Assembly: GCA_035460165.1 (NCBI GenBank)
Contig: DATHWW010000008.1
Coordinates: forward strand, 71,281-135,280
Source: MM2 sp035460165
GTDB lineage: Bacteria; Pseudomonadota; Gammaproteobacteria; Burkholderiales; Methylophilaceae
Length of the DNA stretch: 64,000 nt
Direction: 5' to 3'
Position numbers and translations under genes: made by a program. The notes beneath the pieces were generated by a model. That model did no database searches. It saw only the letters and a list, made by a program, of their open reading frames with translations, and was not told where the DNA came from. Of this stretch, positions 50,124 through 59,218 are shown piece by piece (positions within the stretch are counted from its first letter, which is position 1; each line of letters opens with the position of its first letter).

Positions 50124-51703
50124 CCTCTCCACTTCAGTCAGCACTGGCGGTTTCCGCCAGTTACCCGGCGCTTGCGCCCGTCCCGGCGGTGGAATACCAC
50201 TCGCAGGGAAGGCTGCTGATTGTCGGCGAGGCGGCGCGCGCGGCGGAAGTCGCCGCCTTGCTGGCGGCCGATTTGCCGGTGACCGTGCTGTGCAGCGACA
50301 GCCAGTTGCAAGCGTCGGGATTCGCGCTGATTCAGGGCGAAGTGGTCGGCATGGCCGGCTGGCTCGGCGAATTCGCGGTGACCTGGAAAACCTCGCAAGC
50401 CGCTGCCGTTCAGTCCGGCGAGTTCGACATGGTGCTGAACCTGACGGCTCATCCTTACTTCACCATGCATCAGCCGCCACAAGGCTATTTCGCGCCTGCG
50501 GATGCCGCTGCCCTGGAGCAGGCGCTCGCGGAAATCCGCGACGGCATCGGCGAATTTGAAAAACCCAAGTTCTTCCTCTACAACGAAAAAATCTGCGCCC
50601 ATAGCCGTTCGCGCCTGCAAGGCTGCGACCGTTGCATCGAAGTGTGCTCCGCCGAAGCGATCCGCGCCGACGGCGACCGCATCCGCGTCGAGCCGCATCT
50701 GTGCATGGGCTGCGGCGCCTGCGCCACGGTGTGCCCGTCGGGTGCGATGCAATACAATTTTCCGTCGGTTTCATACTGGGGCGGCAAGCTCAAGGCGATG
50801 CTGGAGGCCTATCGCGCTGCGGGCGGTGAGGATGCCTGCCTGCTGCTGCACGATCCCGCCGACGGCGCGGCGCAGGTGCAGTCCTCGGCATTGCCGGCCA
50901 ACGTGATTCCTTGCGAGGTGTTCCATATCGCCTCGCTCGGTCTCGACCGCTTGCTCGGCGCGATTGCGCTCGGCGCCAACCGTGTTTTTGTGTTGGCGAC
51001 CGGCAGCGAAGCGCCGCAATATTCAATCGCCCTGCGCGAGCAAATGGCGCTGGGCGAAGAGATCCTGGGCGGACTCGGCTACGGTGGCGGGCATTTTCAT
51101 CTGCTGGATGCGGATGGGCTGAAAGCCCTGACGGAAAGTCCGGCGGCTGTCGTGCCCCGCGATGTGGCATCGTTCCGCCTTTTCGACGAAAAACGCACTA
51201 CCCTGGACTTCTGCATCGAACACTTCGTGCGTCACGCGCCTGCGACGGTTCCGGATGAAATCGCACTCTCCGGCGATGCGCCTTACGGCACGATAGCGGT
51301 CAATGGAGCCTCCTGCACGCTATGCATGTCATGCGTCAGCGCCTGCCCGGCAGCCGCGTTGCAGGATGGCGCCGGCGCACCCATGCTGAAATTTATCGAG
51401 CGCAATTGCGTACAGTGCGGCTTGTGCGAAAATGCGTGCCCCGAAAACGTCATTAGCCTGCATCCGCGGCTTTTGCTGACGCCCGAAGTCAAGCAGGCGC
51501 GAATTTTGCATCAGGACACGCCGTTTCACTGCGTGAGCTGCGGCAAGCCGTTTGCGACGACGCACATGATAGGCAGCATGCTGCACAAGCTGTCCGGCCA
51601 CAGCATGTTTGCAACGCCGGAAGCGAAGCGCCGCCTGCAAATGTGCGGCGATTGCCGCGTGGTGGATATGATGGGCAAGCAGATGTCGGGAGAAGGGCGG
51701 TGA
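50120..51703 (+). CDS. 4Fe-4S polyferredoxin of the formate dehydrogenase locus
   Basis: 527 residues. Central ferredoxin pair CDRCIEVC...CMGCGACATVCPSG (about 169-215), a later pair CTLCMSCVSACP and CVQCGLCENACPENVI (about 397-455), and a C-terminal CVSCGKPF...CGDCRVVDMMG motif. Cytosolic. Proteins of this type regularly sit between the DUF3306 and TorD-like genes of FDH loci, and may pass electrons during cofactor insertion or reduce the enzyme. Overlaps its neighbours by 4 bp on both sides. Confidence 0.88.
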   Translation: MTSPLQSALAVSASYPALAPVPAVEYHSQGRLLIVGEAARAAEVAALLAADLPVTVLCSDSQLQASGFALIQGEVVGMAGWLGEFAVTWKTSQAAAVQSGEFDMVLNLTAHPYFTMHQPPQGYFAPADAAALEQALAEIRDGIGEFEKPKFFLYNEKICAHSRSRLQGCDRCIEVCSAEAIRADGDRIRVEPHLCMGCGACATVCPSGAMQYNFPSVSYWGGKLKAMLEAYRAAGGEDACLLLHDPADGAAQVQSSALPANVIPCEVFHIASLGLDRLLGAIALGANRVFVLATGSEAPQYSIALREQMALGEEILGGLGYGGGHFHLLDADGLKALTESPAAVVPRDVASFRLFDEKRTTLDFCIEHFVRHAPATVPDEIALSGDAPYGTIAVNGASCTLCMSCVSACPAAALQDGAGAPMLKFIERNCVQCGLCENACPENVISLHPRLLLTPEVKQARILHQDTPFHCVSCGKPFATTHMIGSMLHKLSGHSMFATPEAKRRLQMCGDCRVVDMMGKQMSGEGR

Positions 51704-52317
51704 GTGCCGTGATTGCAGAGCACGCCGCAACGGAAGAGGATGCCGCACGGGCCAACCTCTACGGGTTGCTGGCGCGTTTGCTCTATGCCGCGCCTGATGC
51801 GGCGCTGTTGCAGGCCATTGCCGGCGCGGACGAGATCGCTGCACCCGAATCCGCGTTGGCAGGCTCTTGGCATGGGTTGCAGGCGGTCTCCGAAGTCATG
51901 GACGTCGAGGCGGCTGAAGAAGAATACGGACGGCTGTTCATCGGCCTGGGCCAGGGCGAGGTGATGCCTTACCTGTCCTGGTATCTGACGGGTTTTTTGA
52001 TGGAAGAGCCGCTGGCGAAACTGCGCGACGATCTCGCGGAATTAGGCCTCGCGCGGGCTGTCGAAGTAAGTGAGCCGGAGGACCATATTGCCGCCTTGTG
52101 CGAAGTGATGCGTTGGCTGGCGACAGGCGACGCAGAAACCGCACCGGCGGCCTTGGCGCGGCAGCGCGAATTCTTCGCCCGCCACCTGCAGCCGTGGTAC
52201 GCGCGATTTGCGAACGATCTCGAAGCCGCGCCGAGCGCGAATTATTACCGGGCGGTGGCCCGGCTGTTGAAGGATTTTCTCGATATCGAGGCGCAAGCGT
52301 TCGATATCGGAGGTTGA
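51700..52317 (+). CDS. TorD/DmsD-family molybdoenzyme chaperone
   Basis: 205-residue all-helical protein starting with GTG in a GTGA overlap: NLYGLLARLLYAAPDAALL, EEYGRLFIGLGQGEVMPYLSWYLTG and EPEDHIAALCEVMRWLA, the TorD pattern including the E-P-E-D-H motif. It would hold the apo FdhA and its Tat signal until cofactor insertion is complete. GAAGGG precedes the start. Its stop codon is shared with the left end of the MITE-like element. Confidence 0.9.
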   Translation: MSAVIAEHAATEEDAARANLYGLLARLLYAAPDAALLQAIAGADEIAAPESALAGSWHGLQAVSEVMDVEAAEEEYGRLFIGLGQGEVMPYLSWYLTGFLMEEPLAKLRDDLAELGLARAVEVSEPEDHIAALCEVMRWLATGDAETAPAALARQREFFARHLQPWYARFANDLEAAPSANYYRAVARLLKDFLDIEAQAFDIGG

Positions 52318-52588
52318 AGAGCCTATCTCAACAGGTTTTATACACCGCGTTGAGCCAGGGCGCGGATGGATGCAAGGCACAGTGCGCAGCGAATGGTTGT
52401 TCCATTCGCAAGCGCTGCAACGCGGCAGACGCCGCGTCCTGGCTCAACCCGAAGGGCCGTTTGTCTGCGGGACGCATTGCGGTGTTGCGGCTTGCTTGTG
52501 GAGAATGACTACACTGCGCAGTCCGCGCCTTGCACTGCATCCCGCAGACAAACGGCGCGATGTATAAAACCTGTTGAGATAGGCTCTT
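52317..52588. mobile_element. 272-bp MITE-like element with 28-bp perfect terminal inverted repeats
   Basis: The ends 52317-52344 and 52561-52588 are perfect inverted repeats (outer part AAGAGCCTATCTCAACAGG). Inside are further inverted pairs: TTGAGCCAGG near 52350 against CCTGGCTCAA near 52440, a GCGAATGG/CCATTCGC hairpin, and GCCGTTTGTCTGCGGGA against TCCCGCAGACAAACGGC. No protein frame of note. The size, perfect ends and lack of a transposase fit a non-autonomous transposable element. It lies inside the FDH operon between the chaperone and the Tat-leader peptide. Confidence 0.8.
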
Positions 52589-52607
52589 TAAGTTTGGGGT
52601 GATGAAG

Positions 52608-52808
52608 ATGGAGCAAACCAGTAACAAACGCAGGAATTTCTTGCTGGCCTTCGGGCTGGGCGCGGCGGGTGTCGTGTCCGCTATATTGGCGGGTAAACGC
52701 CCGGTCGTTGCGGCCAAGTCGGAGACGACCGCCGCCGAGCCGGCAGCCGTCAAGGGCTACCATGTTTCCGAGCATGTGAAACGTTATTACCGCACGACCC
52801 GCGTCTAG
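52608..52808 (+). CDS. small Tat-leader peptide of the formate dehydrogenase locus
   Basis: 66 residues with a twin-arginine leader (KRRNFLLAFGLGAAG) and a short mature part ending YHVSEHVKRYYRTTRV. This little gene precedes fdhA in many betaproteobacterial FDH3 loci; it may be a small exported subunit or leader. The ATG at 52608 has GGGG 8 nt upstream; the ATG at 52602 and GTG at 52599 do not. Confidence 0.8.
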   Translation: MEQTSNKRRNFLLAFGLGAAGVVSAILAGKRPVVAAKSETTAAEPAAVKGYHVSEHVKRYYRTTRV

Positions 52809-52822
52809 GCGAAAGAACTTGT

Positions 52823-55711
52823 ATGCTGCTTAAAAAGAAATCTTCCGTCGCGACCGGACCGGCGCACCAGGCCGAAAGCGGAACCGCCGCCTGGCTGGGC
52901 AACACCATGGATCGGCGCACTTTCCTCAAGCGCTCCGGTGTGACGGCAGGCGCGGGCGTCGCGCTGTCGCAACTTCCGTTCAATATGATAGGCAAGGCCT
53001 CGGCCAACCAGGCCAGTCCCAGCGGCAAGATCGAAGTGAAGCGCACGGTGTGCACGCACTGCTCGGTCGGCTGCTCGGTGAATGCGGTGGTGCAGAACGG
53101 CATATGGATCCGCCAGGAGCCGGCCTTCGATTCGCCGATCAACCTCGGCTCGCACTGCGCCAAGGGCGCCTCGGTGCGCGAGCACGGCCACGGCGACCGC
53201 CGGCTGAAATATCCGATGAAGATGGTGGACGGCAAGTATCAGCGCATCAGCTGGCAGCAGGCGCTGGACGAGATCTCCGCCAAGCTGCTCAAGCTGCGTG
53301 AAGAGTCCGGGCCGGATTCGGTGTATTGGATCGGTTCCTCCAAGCACAGCAATGAACAGTCCTACCTGATGCGCAAATTCGTCTCGTTCTGGGGCAGCAA
53401 CAACGTCGACCACCAAGCGCGCATCTGCCACTCGACCACGGTCTCGGGCGTTGCGAATACCTGGGGTTACGGCGCGATGACCAACTCCTACAACGACATC
53501 CACAACAGCAAGGTGATGCTGTTCGTCGGCTCGAATGCGGCCGAAGCGCACCCGGTGGCGATGATGCACGTGCTGCACGCGAAGGAGAAGGGCGCGAAGA
53601 TGATCGTCGTCGACCCGCGCTTCACCCGCACCGCCGCACATGCGCACCAGTATGTGCGTCTGCGTCCCGGTACCGATATCCCGTTCGTCTGGGGCGTGCT
53701 GTGGCACATCTTCCAGAACGGCTGGGAAGACAAGCAATTCATCAACGACCGCGTCTACGGCATGGACGAGATCCGCAAGGAAGTCGCCAACTGGACGCCG
53801 GACAAGGTGCACGACGTCACCGGCATCCCCGAAAGCGAGATCTATCAGGTCGCACGTACGCTGCATGAGAATCGTCCCGGCACGGTGATCTGGTGCATGG
53901 GCATTACCCAGCACACGGTCGGCAATGCCAACACCCGCGCGCTGTGCATTCTGGAACTGGCGCTGGGCAACGTCGGCGTGTCCGGCGGCGGCACCAACAT
54001 CTTTCGTGGCCATGACAACGTGCAGGGCGCAACCGATGTCGGCCCGAATCCGGAATCGCTGCCCGGCTATTACGGTCTCAACGAAGGCGCGTGGAAGCAC
54101 TGGTGCACGGTATGGGGCGTGGATTACGAGTGGGTGAAGAGCCGTTACGCCTCCAAGGATTTGATGGAAAAGCCCGGCATCACCGTGTCGCGCTGGATCG
54201 ATGGCGTGCTGGAAAAGAACGAACACATCGACCAGGGTCCGAACCTGCGCGCGGCGATTTACTGGGGCATGGCCGCCAACAGCCAGACGCGCGGCGCCGA
54301 AATGAAAAAGGCGATGGAGAAGCTGGATCTGCTGGTGGTGATCGACCCCTATCCGGCGGCCGCCTCCGTGATGCACGACCGCAAGGACAACACCTATTTG
54401 CTGCCGGCGGCGACGCAGTTTGAAACCTACGGCTCCTGCACCGCTTCCAACCGCTCGCTGCAGTGGCGCGAGAAGGTGATCGAGCCGCTGTTTGAATCGC
54501 GTCCCGACCACACGCTGATGTATGCCTTCGCCAAGAAATTCGGCTTCGAGAAGGAGCTGACGAAGAACATCAAGGTCAACAAGGATGCGCAAGGCTGGGA
54601 CGAGCCGGACATCGAGGACACGCTGCGCGAGATCAATCGCGGCACCTGGTCGATCGGCTACAGCGGCCAGTCGCCGGAGCGCCTCAAGCTGCACATGAAG
54701 TACGCACATACCTTTGACGTCAGCACGCTCAAGGCCACCGAAGGCCCGTGTGCCGGCGATTATTACGGCTTGCCGTGGCCATGCTGGGGCACGCCGGAAA
54801 TGAAGCATCCGGGCTCGCCCAACCTGTACGACGTGACGGTGCCGGTGGCCGAGGGCGGCATGGGTTTCCGCGCCAATTTCGGCGTGGAGCGCGACGGCGT
54901 GAGCCTGCTGGCGGAAGACAGCGTAACGGTGAAAGGCTCCGAGCTCGAAGGCGGCTATCCCGAATTCGATCACGTGCTGCTGAAAAAGCTGGGCTGGTGG
55001 AACGATCTCACCGACACGGAAAAGTTGGCGGCCGAAGGCAAGAACTGGAAGACCGACCTCTCCGGCGGCATTATCCGCGTCGCCATCAAGCACGGCTGCG
55101 CGCCGTTCGGCAACGCCAAGGCGCGCGCGGTGGTGTGGAACTTCCCGGACCCGGTGCCAGTGCACCGCGAGCCGCTCTACACCAAGCGCCGCGACCTGAT
55201 CGACAAATACCCGACGCACAAGGACATGAAGAGCTTCTGGCGGTTGCCGACGCTGTACGAATCCGTGCAGCAGGCCAACAAGGACGCGGCCAGCAATTAC
55301 CCCATCATTCTCACCAGCGGACGTTTGGTGGAGTACGAGGGCGGCGGCGAGGAAACCCGTTCCAACCCATGGCTCGCCGAATTGCAGCAGGAAATGTTCT
55401 GCGAGATTCATCCTGCAGATGCCGCCAAGCAAGGCGTCGCCAACAACGATTTCATCTGGGTGGAAACGCCGGTCAAGGTGCGCATCAAGGTGCGGGCGCT
55501 GCTGACGGAGCGCGTGGCGCCGGGCGTGGCTTTCATGCCGTATCACTTCGGCGGCTGGTGGGAAGGGCACGATCTGATCGACAAGTACCCCGAGGGCGCG
55601 GCGCCGTATGTGCGCGGCGAAGCGGTGAATACCGCGACCACCTACGGCTACGACTCGGTCACCATGATGCAGGAAACCAAGGTGACGCTGTGCCGCTTCG
55701 AGCGGGCTTGA
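52823..55711 (+). CDS. fdhA: formate dehydrogenase catalytic subunit FdhA (Mo/W-bis-PGD)
   Basis: 962 residues, periplasmic after Tat export: DRRTFLKRSGVTAGAGVAL forms the twin-arginine signal (about 30-55). One [4Fe-4S] site with CTHCSVGC (from about residue 77) and a fourth Cys in GSHCAKG. The Mo/W ligand is Cys202 in QARICHSTTV, so this is a cysteine, not selenocysteine, enzyme. Later FGGWWEGHDL-type C-terminal domain binds the pyranopterin. Oxidises formate to CO2 and passes electrons to FdhB and the cytochrome b FdhC. Starts 14 bp after the Tat-leader gene. Confidence 0.95.
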   Translation: MLLKKKSSVATGPAHQAESGTAAWLGNTMDRRTFLKRSGVTAGAGVALSQLPFNMIGKASANQASPSGKIEVKRTVCTHCSVGCSVNAVVQNGIWIRQEPAFDSPINLGSHCAKGASVREHGHGDRRLKYPMKMVDGKYQRISWQQALDEISAKLLKLREESGPDSVYWIGSSKHSNEQSYLMRKFVSFWGSNNVDHQARICHSTTVSGVANTWGYGAMTNSYNDIHNSKVMLFVGSNAAEAHPVAMMHVLHAKEKGAKMIVVDPRFTRTAAHAHQYVRLRPGTDIPFVWGVLWHIFQNGWEDKQFINDRVYGMDEIRKEVANWTPDKVHDVTGIPESEIYQVARTLHENRPGTVIWCMGITQHTVGNANTRALCILELALGNVGVSGGGTNIFRGHDNVQGATDVGPNPESLPGYYGLNEGAWKHWCTVWGVDYEWVKSRYASKDLMEKPGITVSRWIDGVLEKNEHIDQGPNLRAAIYWGMAANSQTRGAEMKKAMEKLDLLVVIDPYPAAASVMHDRKDNTYLLPAATQFETYGSCTASNRSLQWREKVIEPLFESRPDHTLMYAFAKKFGFEKELTKNIKVNKDAQGWDEPDIEDTLREINRGTWSIGYSGQSPERLKLHMKYAHTFDVSTLKATEGPCAGDYYGLPWPCWGTPEMKHPGSPNLYDVTVPVAEGGMGFRANFGVERDGVSLLAEDSVTVKGSELEGGYPEFDHVLLKKLGWWNDLTDTEKLAAEGKNWKTDLSGGIIRVAIKHGCAPFGNAKARAVVWNFPDPVPVHREPLYTKRRDLIDKYPTHKDMKSFWRLPTLYESVQQANKDAASNYPIILTSGRLVEYEGGGEETRSNPWLAELQQEMFCEIHPADAAKQGVANNDFIWVETPVKVRIKVRALLTERVAPGVAFMPYHFGGWWEGHDLIDKYPEGAAPYVRGEAVNTATTYGYDSVTMMQETKVTLCRFERA

Positions 55712-55730
55712 AGATTTTTGGAGTAACAAC

Positions 55731-56378
55731 ATGGCAAGAATGAAATTTATCTGCGACGTCGAGCGCTGCATCGAATGCAACGCCTGCGTCACGGCCTGCA
55801 AGAACGAGCACGAGGTGCCGTGGGGTATCAACCGCCGCCGCGTGATCACCGTCAACGACGGCCAGATCGGCGAGAAGTCGGTATCGGTGGCCTGTATGCA
55901 TTGCACCGACGCGCCCTGCATGGCGGTCTGTCCGGTCAACTGTTTCTATAAGACCGAGGACGGCGTCGTGCTACACGACAAGGATATCTGCATCGGCTGC
56001 GGCTACTGCTCGTACGCCTGTCCGTTCGATGCGCCGCAATTCCCGAAATCCGCAGGCCAGGCTCCGGGCGAAAGCGCGACCGATTTCTTCGTCGCGCGCG
56101 GCAAGATGGACAAGTGCACCTTCTGCGCCGGCGGCCCCGAGGCCAACGGCTCGCAGGCAGAGTTTGAAAAATACGGGCGCAACCGGCTGGCCGAAGGCAA
56201 GCTGCCGGCCTGTGCCGAGATGTGCTCGACCAAGGCATTGCTGGCCGGCGACGGCGACGTGGTGGCCGACATCTTCCGCAATCGCGTGATCAGCCGCGGC
56301 AAGGGTGCCGAAGTCTGGGGCTGGGGCACTGCCTACGGCTCCAAGCAGGCCGGCCAACCCGGGGGTGCCAAGTCATGA
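55731..56378 (+). CDS. fdhB: formate dehydrogenase iron-sulfur subunit FdhB (FDH3 beta)
   Basis: 215 residues with four [4Fe-4S] cysteine sets: CIECNACVTACKNEHE, CMHCTDAPCMAVCPVNC, CIGCGYCSYACPFDAPQF and KCTFC...CAEMCSTKAL. It carries electrons from FdhA to the membrane cytochrome and travels to the periplasm with FdhA. ATGA overlap with the small lipoprotein gene downstream. Confidence 0.95.
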   Translation: MARMKFICDVERCIECNACVTACKNEHEVPWGINRRRVITVNDGQIGEKSVSVACMHCTDAPCMAVCPVNCFYKTEDGVVLHDKDICIGCGYCSYACPFDAPQFPKSAGQAPGESATDFFVARGKMDKCTFCAGGPEANGSQAEFEKYGRNRLAEGKLPACAEMCSTKALLAGDGDVVADIFRNRVISRGKGAEVWGWGTAYGSKQAGQPGGAKS

Positions 56379-56602
56379 AGCGCGTCCTCATCATCATCTG
56401 GACCTTTGGGTTGCTGGCTGCCTGCGGCGAGACGCCACAGTCCATGGGCACCGCGCCCAAGTCGGATACGGCCGCCTTCCAGGGCGGCGGTGTTGCACCG
56501 TTCGCGGCGCAGGGCTGGAAACAGGGCGACAAGGTCAGCTGGGAGCAGCAACTGAAGGTGCGCACCCAGTCCGGGCAGAACGAGTACAACAAACTCCAGT
56601 GA
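56375..56602 (+). CDS. small lipoprotein in the fdh operon
   Basis: 75 residues: MKRVLIIIWTFGLLAAC with lipobox LAAC, then a short polar mature part (GWKQGDKVSWEQQLKVRTQ). Overlaps fdhB by 4 bp. No family recognised; probably a minor periplasmic component of the formate dehydrogenase complex. Confidence 0.72.
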   Translation: MKRVLIIIWTFGLLAACGETPQSMGTAPKSDTAAFQGGGVAPFAAQGWKQGDKVSWEQQLKVRTQSGQNEYNKLQ

Positions 56603-56613
56603 AGGGCCAACCC

Positions 56614-57828
56614 ATGCTGTTGCGTTCCCTCATGTTGGGCCTGGCGCTGGCGACCGGCTGTTCAGCCTTTGCCCAGAACAAGCTGTCGGTCGAGCCGCTG
56701 CCGACCCCCGCGCCCGCGGCTTCCGCGGCCGCGCAACAGGGTGGCATCCAGAGCCAGAACATCTTCAACGTCAAGCCCGAGGTCAAGCCGGACGCGTCGT
56801 CTGATCCCAAGTACCTGCAGCAGGGCAATGCCGAGCGCAACAAGGTCCAGCCGGGCAACAGCGCGCCGATGTGGCGTGCCGCAGCGGGCGGCATGGAAGG
56901 CTACAGCAGCCTGCCCCGTAGCGAGGCGCCCGAGGCCGGCATCCTGATCCAGGCGCCGGTGCAGTACCCCGGTTCGCGCATGACGACGGCTGGGGAAGCG
57001 TGGCGGCAGGTGCGCAACAACTGGCTCATTCCCTATGGCGGCGCACTCGTCATCATCGCGACCGTCGCGCTCCTGATCTTCTGGTTCACGCGCGGCACCA
57101 TCGGGCACAACCCGGCGGTGGGCGGCGGCGGGCGGCGCATCGAGCGTTTCACGCCGTTCGAGCGCGCGGCGCACTGGACCAACGCTGTTGCCTTCGTGGT
57201 GCTCGGCATCTCCGGCCTGGTCATGGCGTTTGGCAAGTTCTTCATGCTCCCGGTCCTGGGCGGCACGCTGTTCGGCTACCTCACCTACCTGCTGAAGAAC
57301 CTGCACAACTTCTTCGGACCCCTGTTTGCAGTCTCGCTGCTGGTGGTGATCGTCACCTTCATCAAGGACGAGTTCCCGCGGCGGGGCGACCTGAACTGGC
57401 TGCTCAAGGGCGGTGGCGTGTTCAGCAAGTCCGGTGAAGAACCACCGACCCACCGCTTCAACGCGGGCGAGAAAGTGGTGTTCTGGCTGGCCGTGGTGCT
57501 GCTGGGGGTGATCGTGGTCGGCTCGGGGCTGGTGCTGGACAAGCTCGTGCCCAGCATCGAGTACCTGCGCTCGACGATGCAGCAAGCCCACATGATCCAC
57601 GCGGCGGCCGCCGTGCTGATGATCTGCCTGACCGGCTTCCACATCTACCTGGGCACGGTCGGTGTGCGCGGCGCGTACGGCGCCATGCGCGAAGGTTACG
57701 TGGACGAGGCATGGGCGAAAGAACATCACGGCTACTGGTACGACGACATCGCGTCCGGCAAGATTCCGGCGCAGCGCAGCCAGCCCCTGGTCGTTGCCGA
57801 TGACGCGCAGGTCACGCGCACCGTCTGA
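56614..57828 (+). CDS. fdhC: formate dehydrogenase cytochrome b subunit FdhC (gamma)
   Basis: 404 residues. N-terminal signal (RSLMLGLALATGCSAFAQ) and an extra Pro/Ala-rich periplasmic segment of about 130 residues, then the four-helix cytochrome b core with haem-ligand candidates His187 (RAAHWTN), HNFFGP, HMIHAAA and FHIYLGT. Transfers electrons from FdhB to quinone. ATG 56614 with AAGGG 6-9 nt upstream is preferred to the GTG overlapping the lipoprotein stop. Codons here look more GC-rich than in fdhAB. Confidence 0.92.
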   Translation: MLLRSLMLGLALATGCSAFAQNKLSVEPLPTPAPAASAAAQQGGIQSQNIFNVKPEVKPDASSDPKYLQQGNAERNKVQPGNSAPMWRAAAGGMEGYSSLPRSEAPEAGILIQAPVQYPGSRMTTAGEAWRQVRNNWLIPYGGALVIIATVALLIFWFTRGTIGHNPAVGGGGRRIERFTPFERAAHWTNAVAFVVLGISGLVMAFGKFFMLPVLGGTLFGYLTYLLKNLHNFFGPLFAVSLLVVIVTFIKDEFPRRGDLNWLLKGGGVFSKSGEEPPTHRFNAGEKVVFWLAVVLLGVIVVGSGLVLDKLVPSIEYLRSTMQQAHMIHAAAAVLMICLTGFHIYLGTVGVRGAYGAMREGYVDEAWAKEHHGYWYDDIASGKIPAQRSQPLVVADDAQVTRTV

Positions 57829-57853
57829 TCAGCCAACACTGGAGACAGAATCG

Positions 57854-58303
57854 ATGAAGCAAATCCTGATTCCCGGCGTGCTGGTTGCCGCCTGTGCGCT
57901 GGCATTCGCCAAACTGCCCCCGGTGGACGATGCCGCCAAGGCCAAGGCTGCGGAAACCGCGGCCAAGGCGGCGTGGCAAGGCAAGATTGACGGCTACCTC
58001 CTGTGCAAGTCACAGGACAAGGTGGTCGCGGCCTATCACAAGACTTCCGGAAAGGCCGTGCCCAAGGAGGCCAAGCCCGCAGCGCCGCCGGTGGCTGCGG
58101 CGTCGGGCGCCCAGGCCGCCGCCTCTGGCACGCCCGTGGCCTACAAGCCGCCGGCACCGTGTGCGGATCCGGGCCCGTTCGCGTACAACCCGCCTGAGCA
58201 AAAGCCGCTGGAGACCGCCGGCGCGCATTCGCCCACCGGCACCGCCGCCAGCCCGCCCAGCGTGAAAACGCCTTCGGCCGAGATGGCCCCGGCCAAGAAG
58301 TAG
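57854..58303 (+). CDS. secreted Ala/Pro-rich protein of unknown function
   Basis: 149 residues with a signal peptide (ILIPGVLVAACALAFA), a short conserved-looking segment with one Cys pair (GYLLCKSQDKVVAAYHK, PPAPCADPGPFAYNPPEQ), and a disordered Pro/Ala tail. GGAGA precedes the ATG. Follows fdhC by 25 bp and is likely the last exported component of the operon. No function assigned. Confidence 0.7.
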   Translation: MKQILIPGVLVAACALAFAKLPPVDDAAKAKAAETAAKAAWQGKIDGYLLCKSQDKVVAAYHKTSGKAVPKEAKPAAPPVAAASGAQAAASGTPVAYKPPAPCADPGPFAYNPPEQKPLETAGAHSPTGTAASPPSVKTPSAEMAPAKK

Positions 58304-58359
58304 CGGTCGGTAAAACACCTTTGACGCAGCGGCCCGCGCATTTGCGGTAGCCTTTGGGC

Positions 58360-59214
58360 ATGCCTTTGCCCTTTCTCACTGAAGCACGCGCGCCGCTCAC
58401 ACGGGAAGTCGAAACCGTCAACGAGCACGGCGAGCGTGGCACTGCGTCGATCCCGGCTGAGCGGCCCCTCACTGTCTACCTGGACAAGCGTGAACTCGTC
58501 ACGCTGATGACGCTGGGCGCGCGACCCGAATGGCTGGTGCTCGGCTACCTGCGCAACCAGCGCTTGGTCCGCTCGGTGGACGAGGTGGAATCCGTCACGG
58601 TGGATTGGGATACCGGTGCCGCCGCAGTGAAGACCCGCCACGGCGTCGACGACATTGAAGAGCGCACCGCGCGCCGCGTCGTCACCACCGGCTGCGGGCA
58701 GGGCAGCATGTTCGGCGGCCTGATGGACGAGATCGATTCCATCCAGCTGCCGTCCGCCGCCATCACCCAGGCGCAGCTCTACGGCATCACCAACGCGATC
58801 CGCCTGCAGGAGAGCACATACAAGTCGGCCGGTTCGGTCCACGCCTGCGCCTTGTTCCGCGGCGAGGAAATGCTGCTGTTCGTCGAGGACGTGGGCCGCC
58901 ACAACGCCATCGACACGATCGCCGGGTGGATGTGGCTGCAGCAGGAAGCGGGCGCCGGCATGTCCAGCGACGACAAGGTGTTCTACACGACGGGGCGGCT
59001 CACCAGCGAGATGGTGATCAAGTCGGCGCAGATGGGCGTGCCCATCGTGGTGTCGCGCAGCGGCATGACGCAGATGGGGCTGGAGATTGCGCAGCGCCTG
59101 GGGCTGTGCGCGATCGGACGCGCTACCAACAAGCGCTTTCTCTGCTACAGCGCGCCCAACCGGCTGCAGATGCAGCCGGAACTCGCCGGCCCGAAGCTGC
59201 ACGCTGCCGCCTGA
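58360..59214 (+). CDS. fdhD: FdhD, sulfurtransferase for formate dehydrogenase activation
   Basis: 284 residues. FdhD transfers sulfur to the Mo-bis-PGD cofactor of FdhA. Recognised by TREVETVNEHGE, PLTVYLDKRELVTLMTLGARPEWLVLGYL, the active-cysteine loop TTGCGQGSMFGG (Cys112), and FVEDVGRHNAIDTIAGWM. The E. coli protein has a C-x2-C pair here; this one has a single cysteine, as in some other family members. Cytosolic. Starts 56 bp after the preceding gene. Confidence 0.93.
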   Translation: MPLPFLTEARAPLTREVETVNEHGERGTASIPAERPLTVYLDKRELVTLMTLGARPEWLVLGYLRNQRLVRSVDEVESVTVDWDTGAAAVKTRHGVDDIEERTARRVVTTGCGQGSMFGGLMDEIDSIQLPSAAITQAQLYGITNAIRLQESTYKSAGSVHACALFRGEEMLLFVEDVGRHNAIDTIAGWMWLQQEAGAGMSSDDKVFYTTGRLTSEMVIKSAQMGVPIVVSRSGMTQMGLEIAQRLGLCAIGRATNKRFLCYSAPNRLQMQPELAGPKLHAAA

Positions 59215-59218
59215 GCCC

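Noticed and set aside
53417..53435. Selenocysteine in FdhA
   Set aside because: The codon at the metal-ligand position is TGC (cysteine), not TGA, and no SECIS-like hairpin is needed.
52805..55939. 1,044-codon minus-strand frame opposite fdhA
   Set aside because: Antisense artefact of a highly biased GC-rich gene; FdhA on the plus strand has clear cofactor and cluster motifs.
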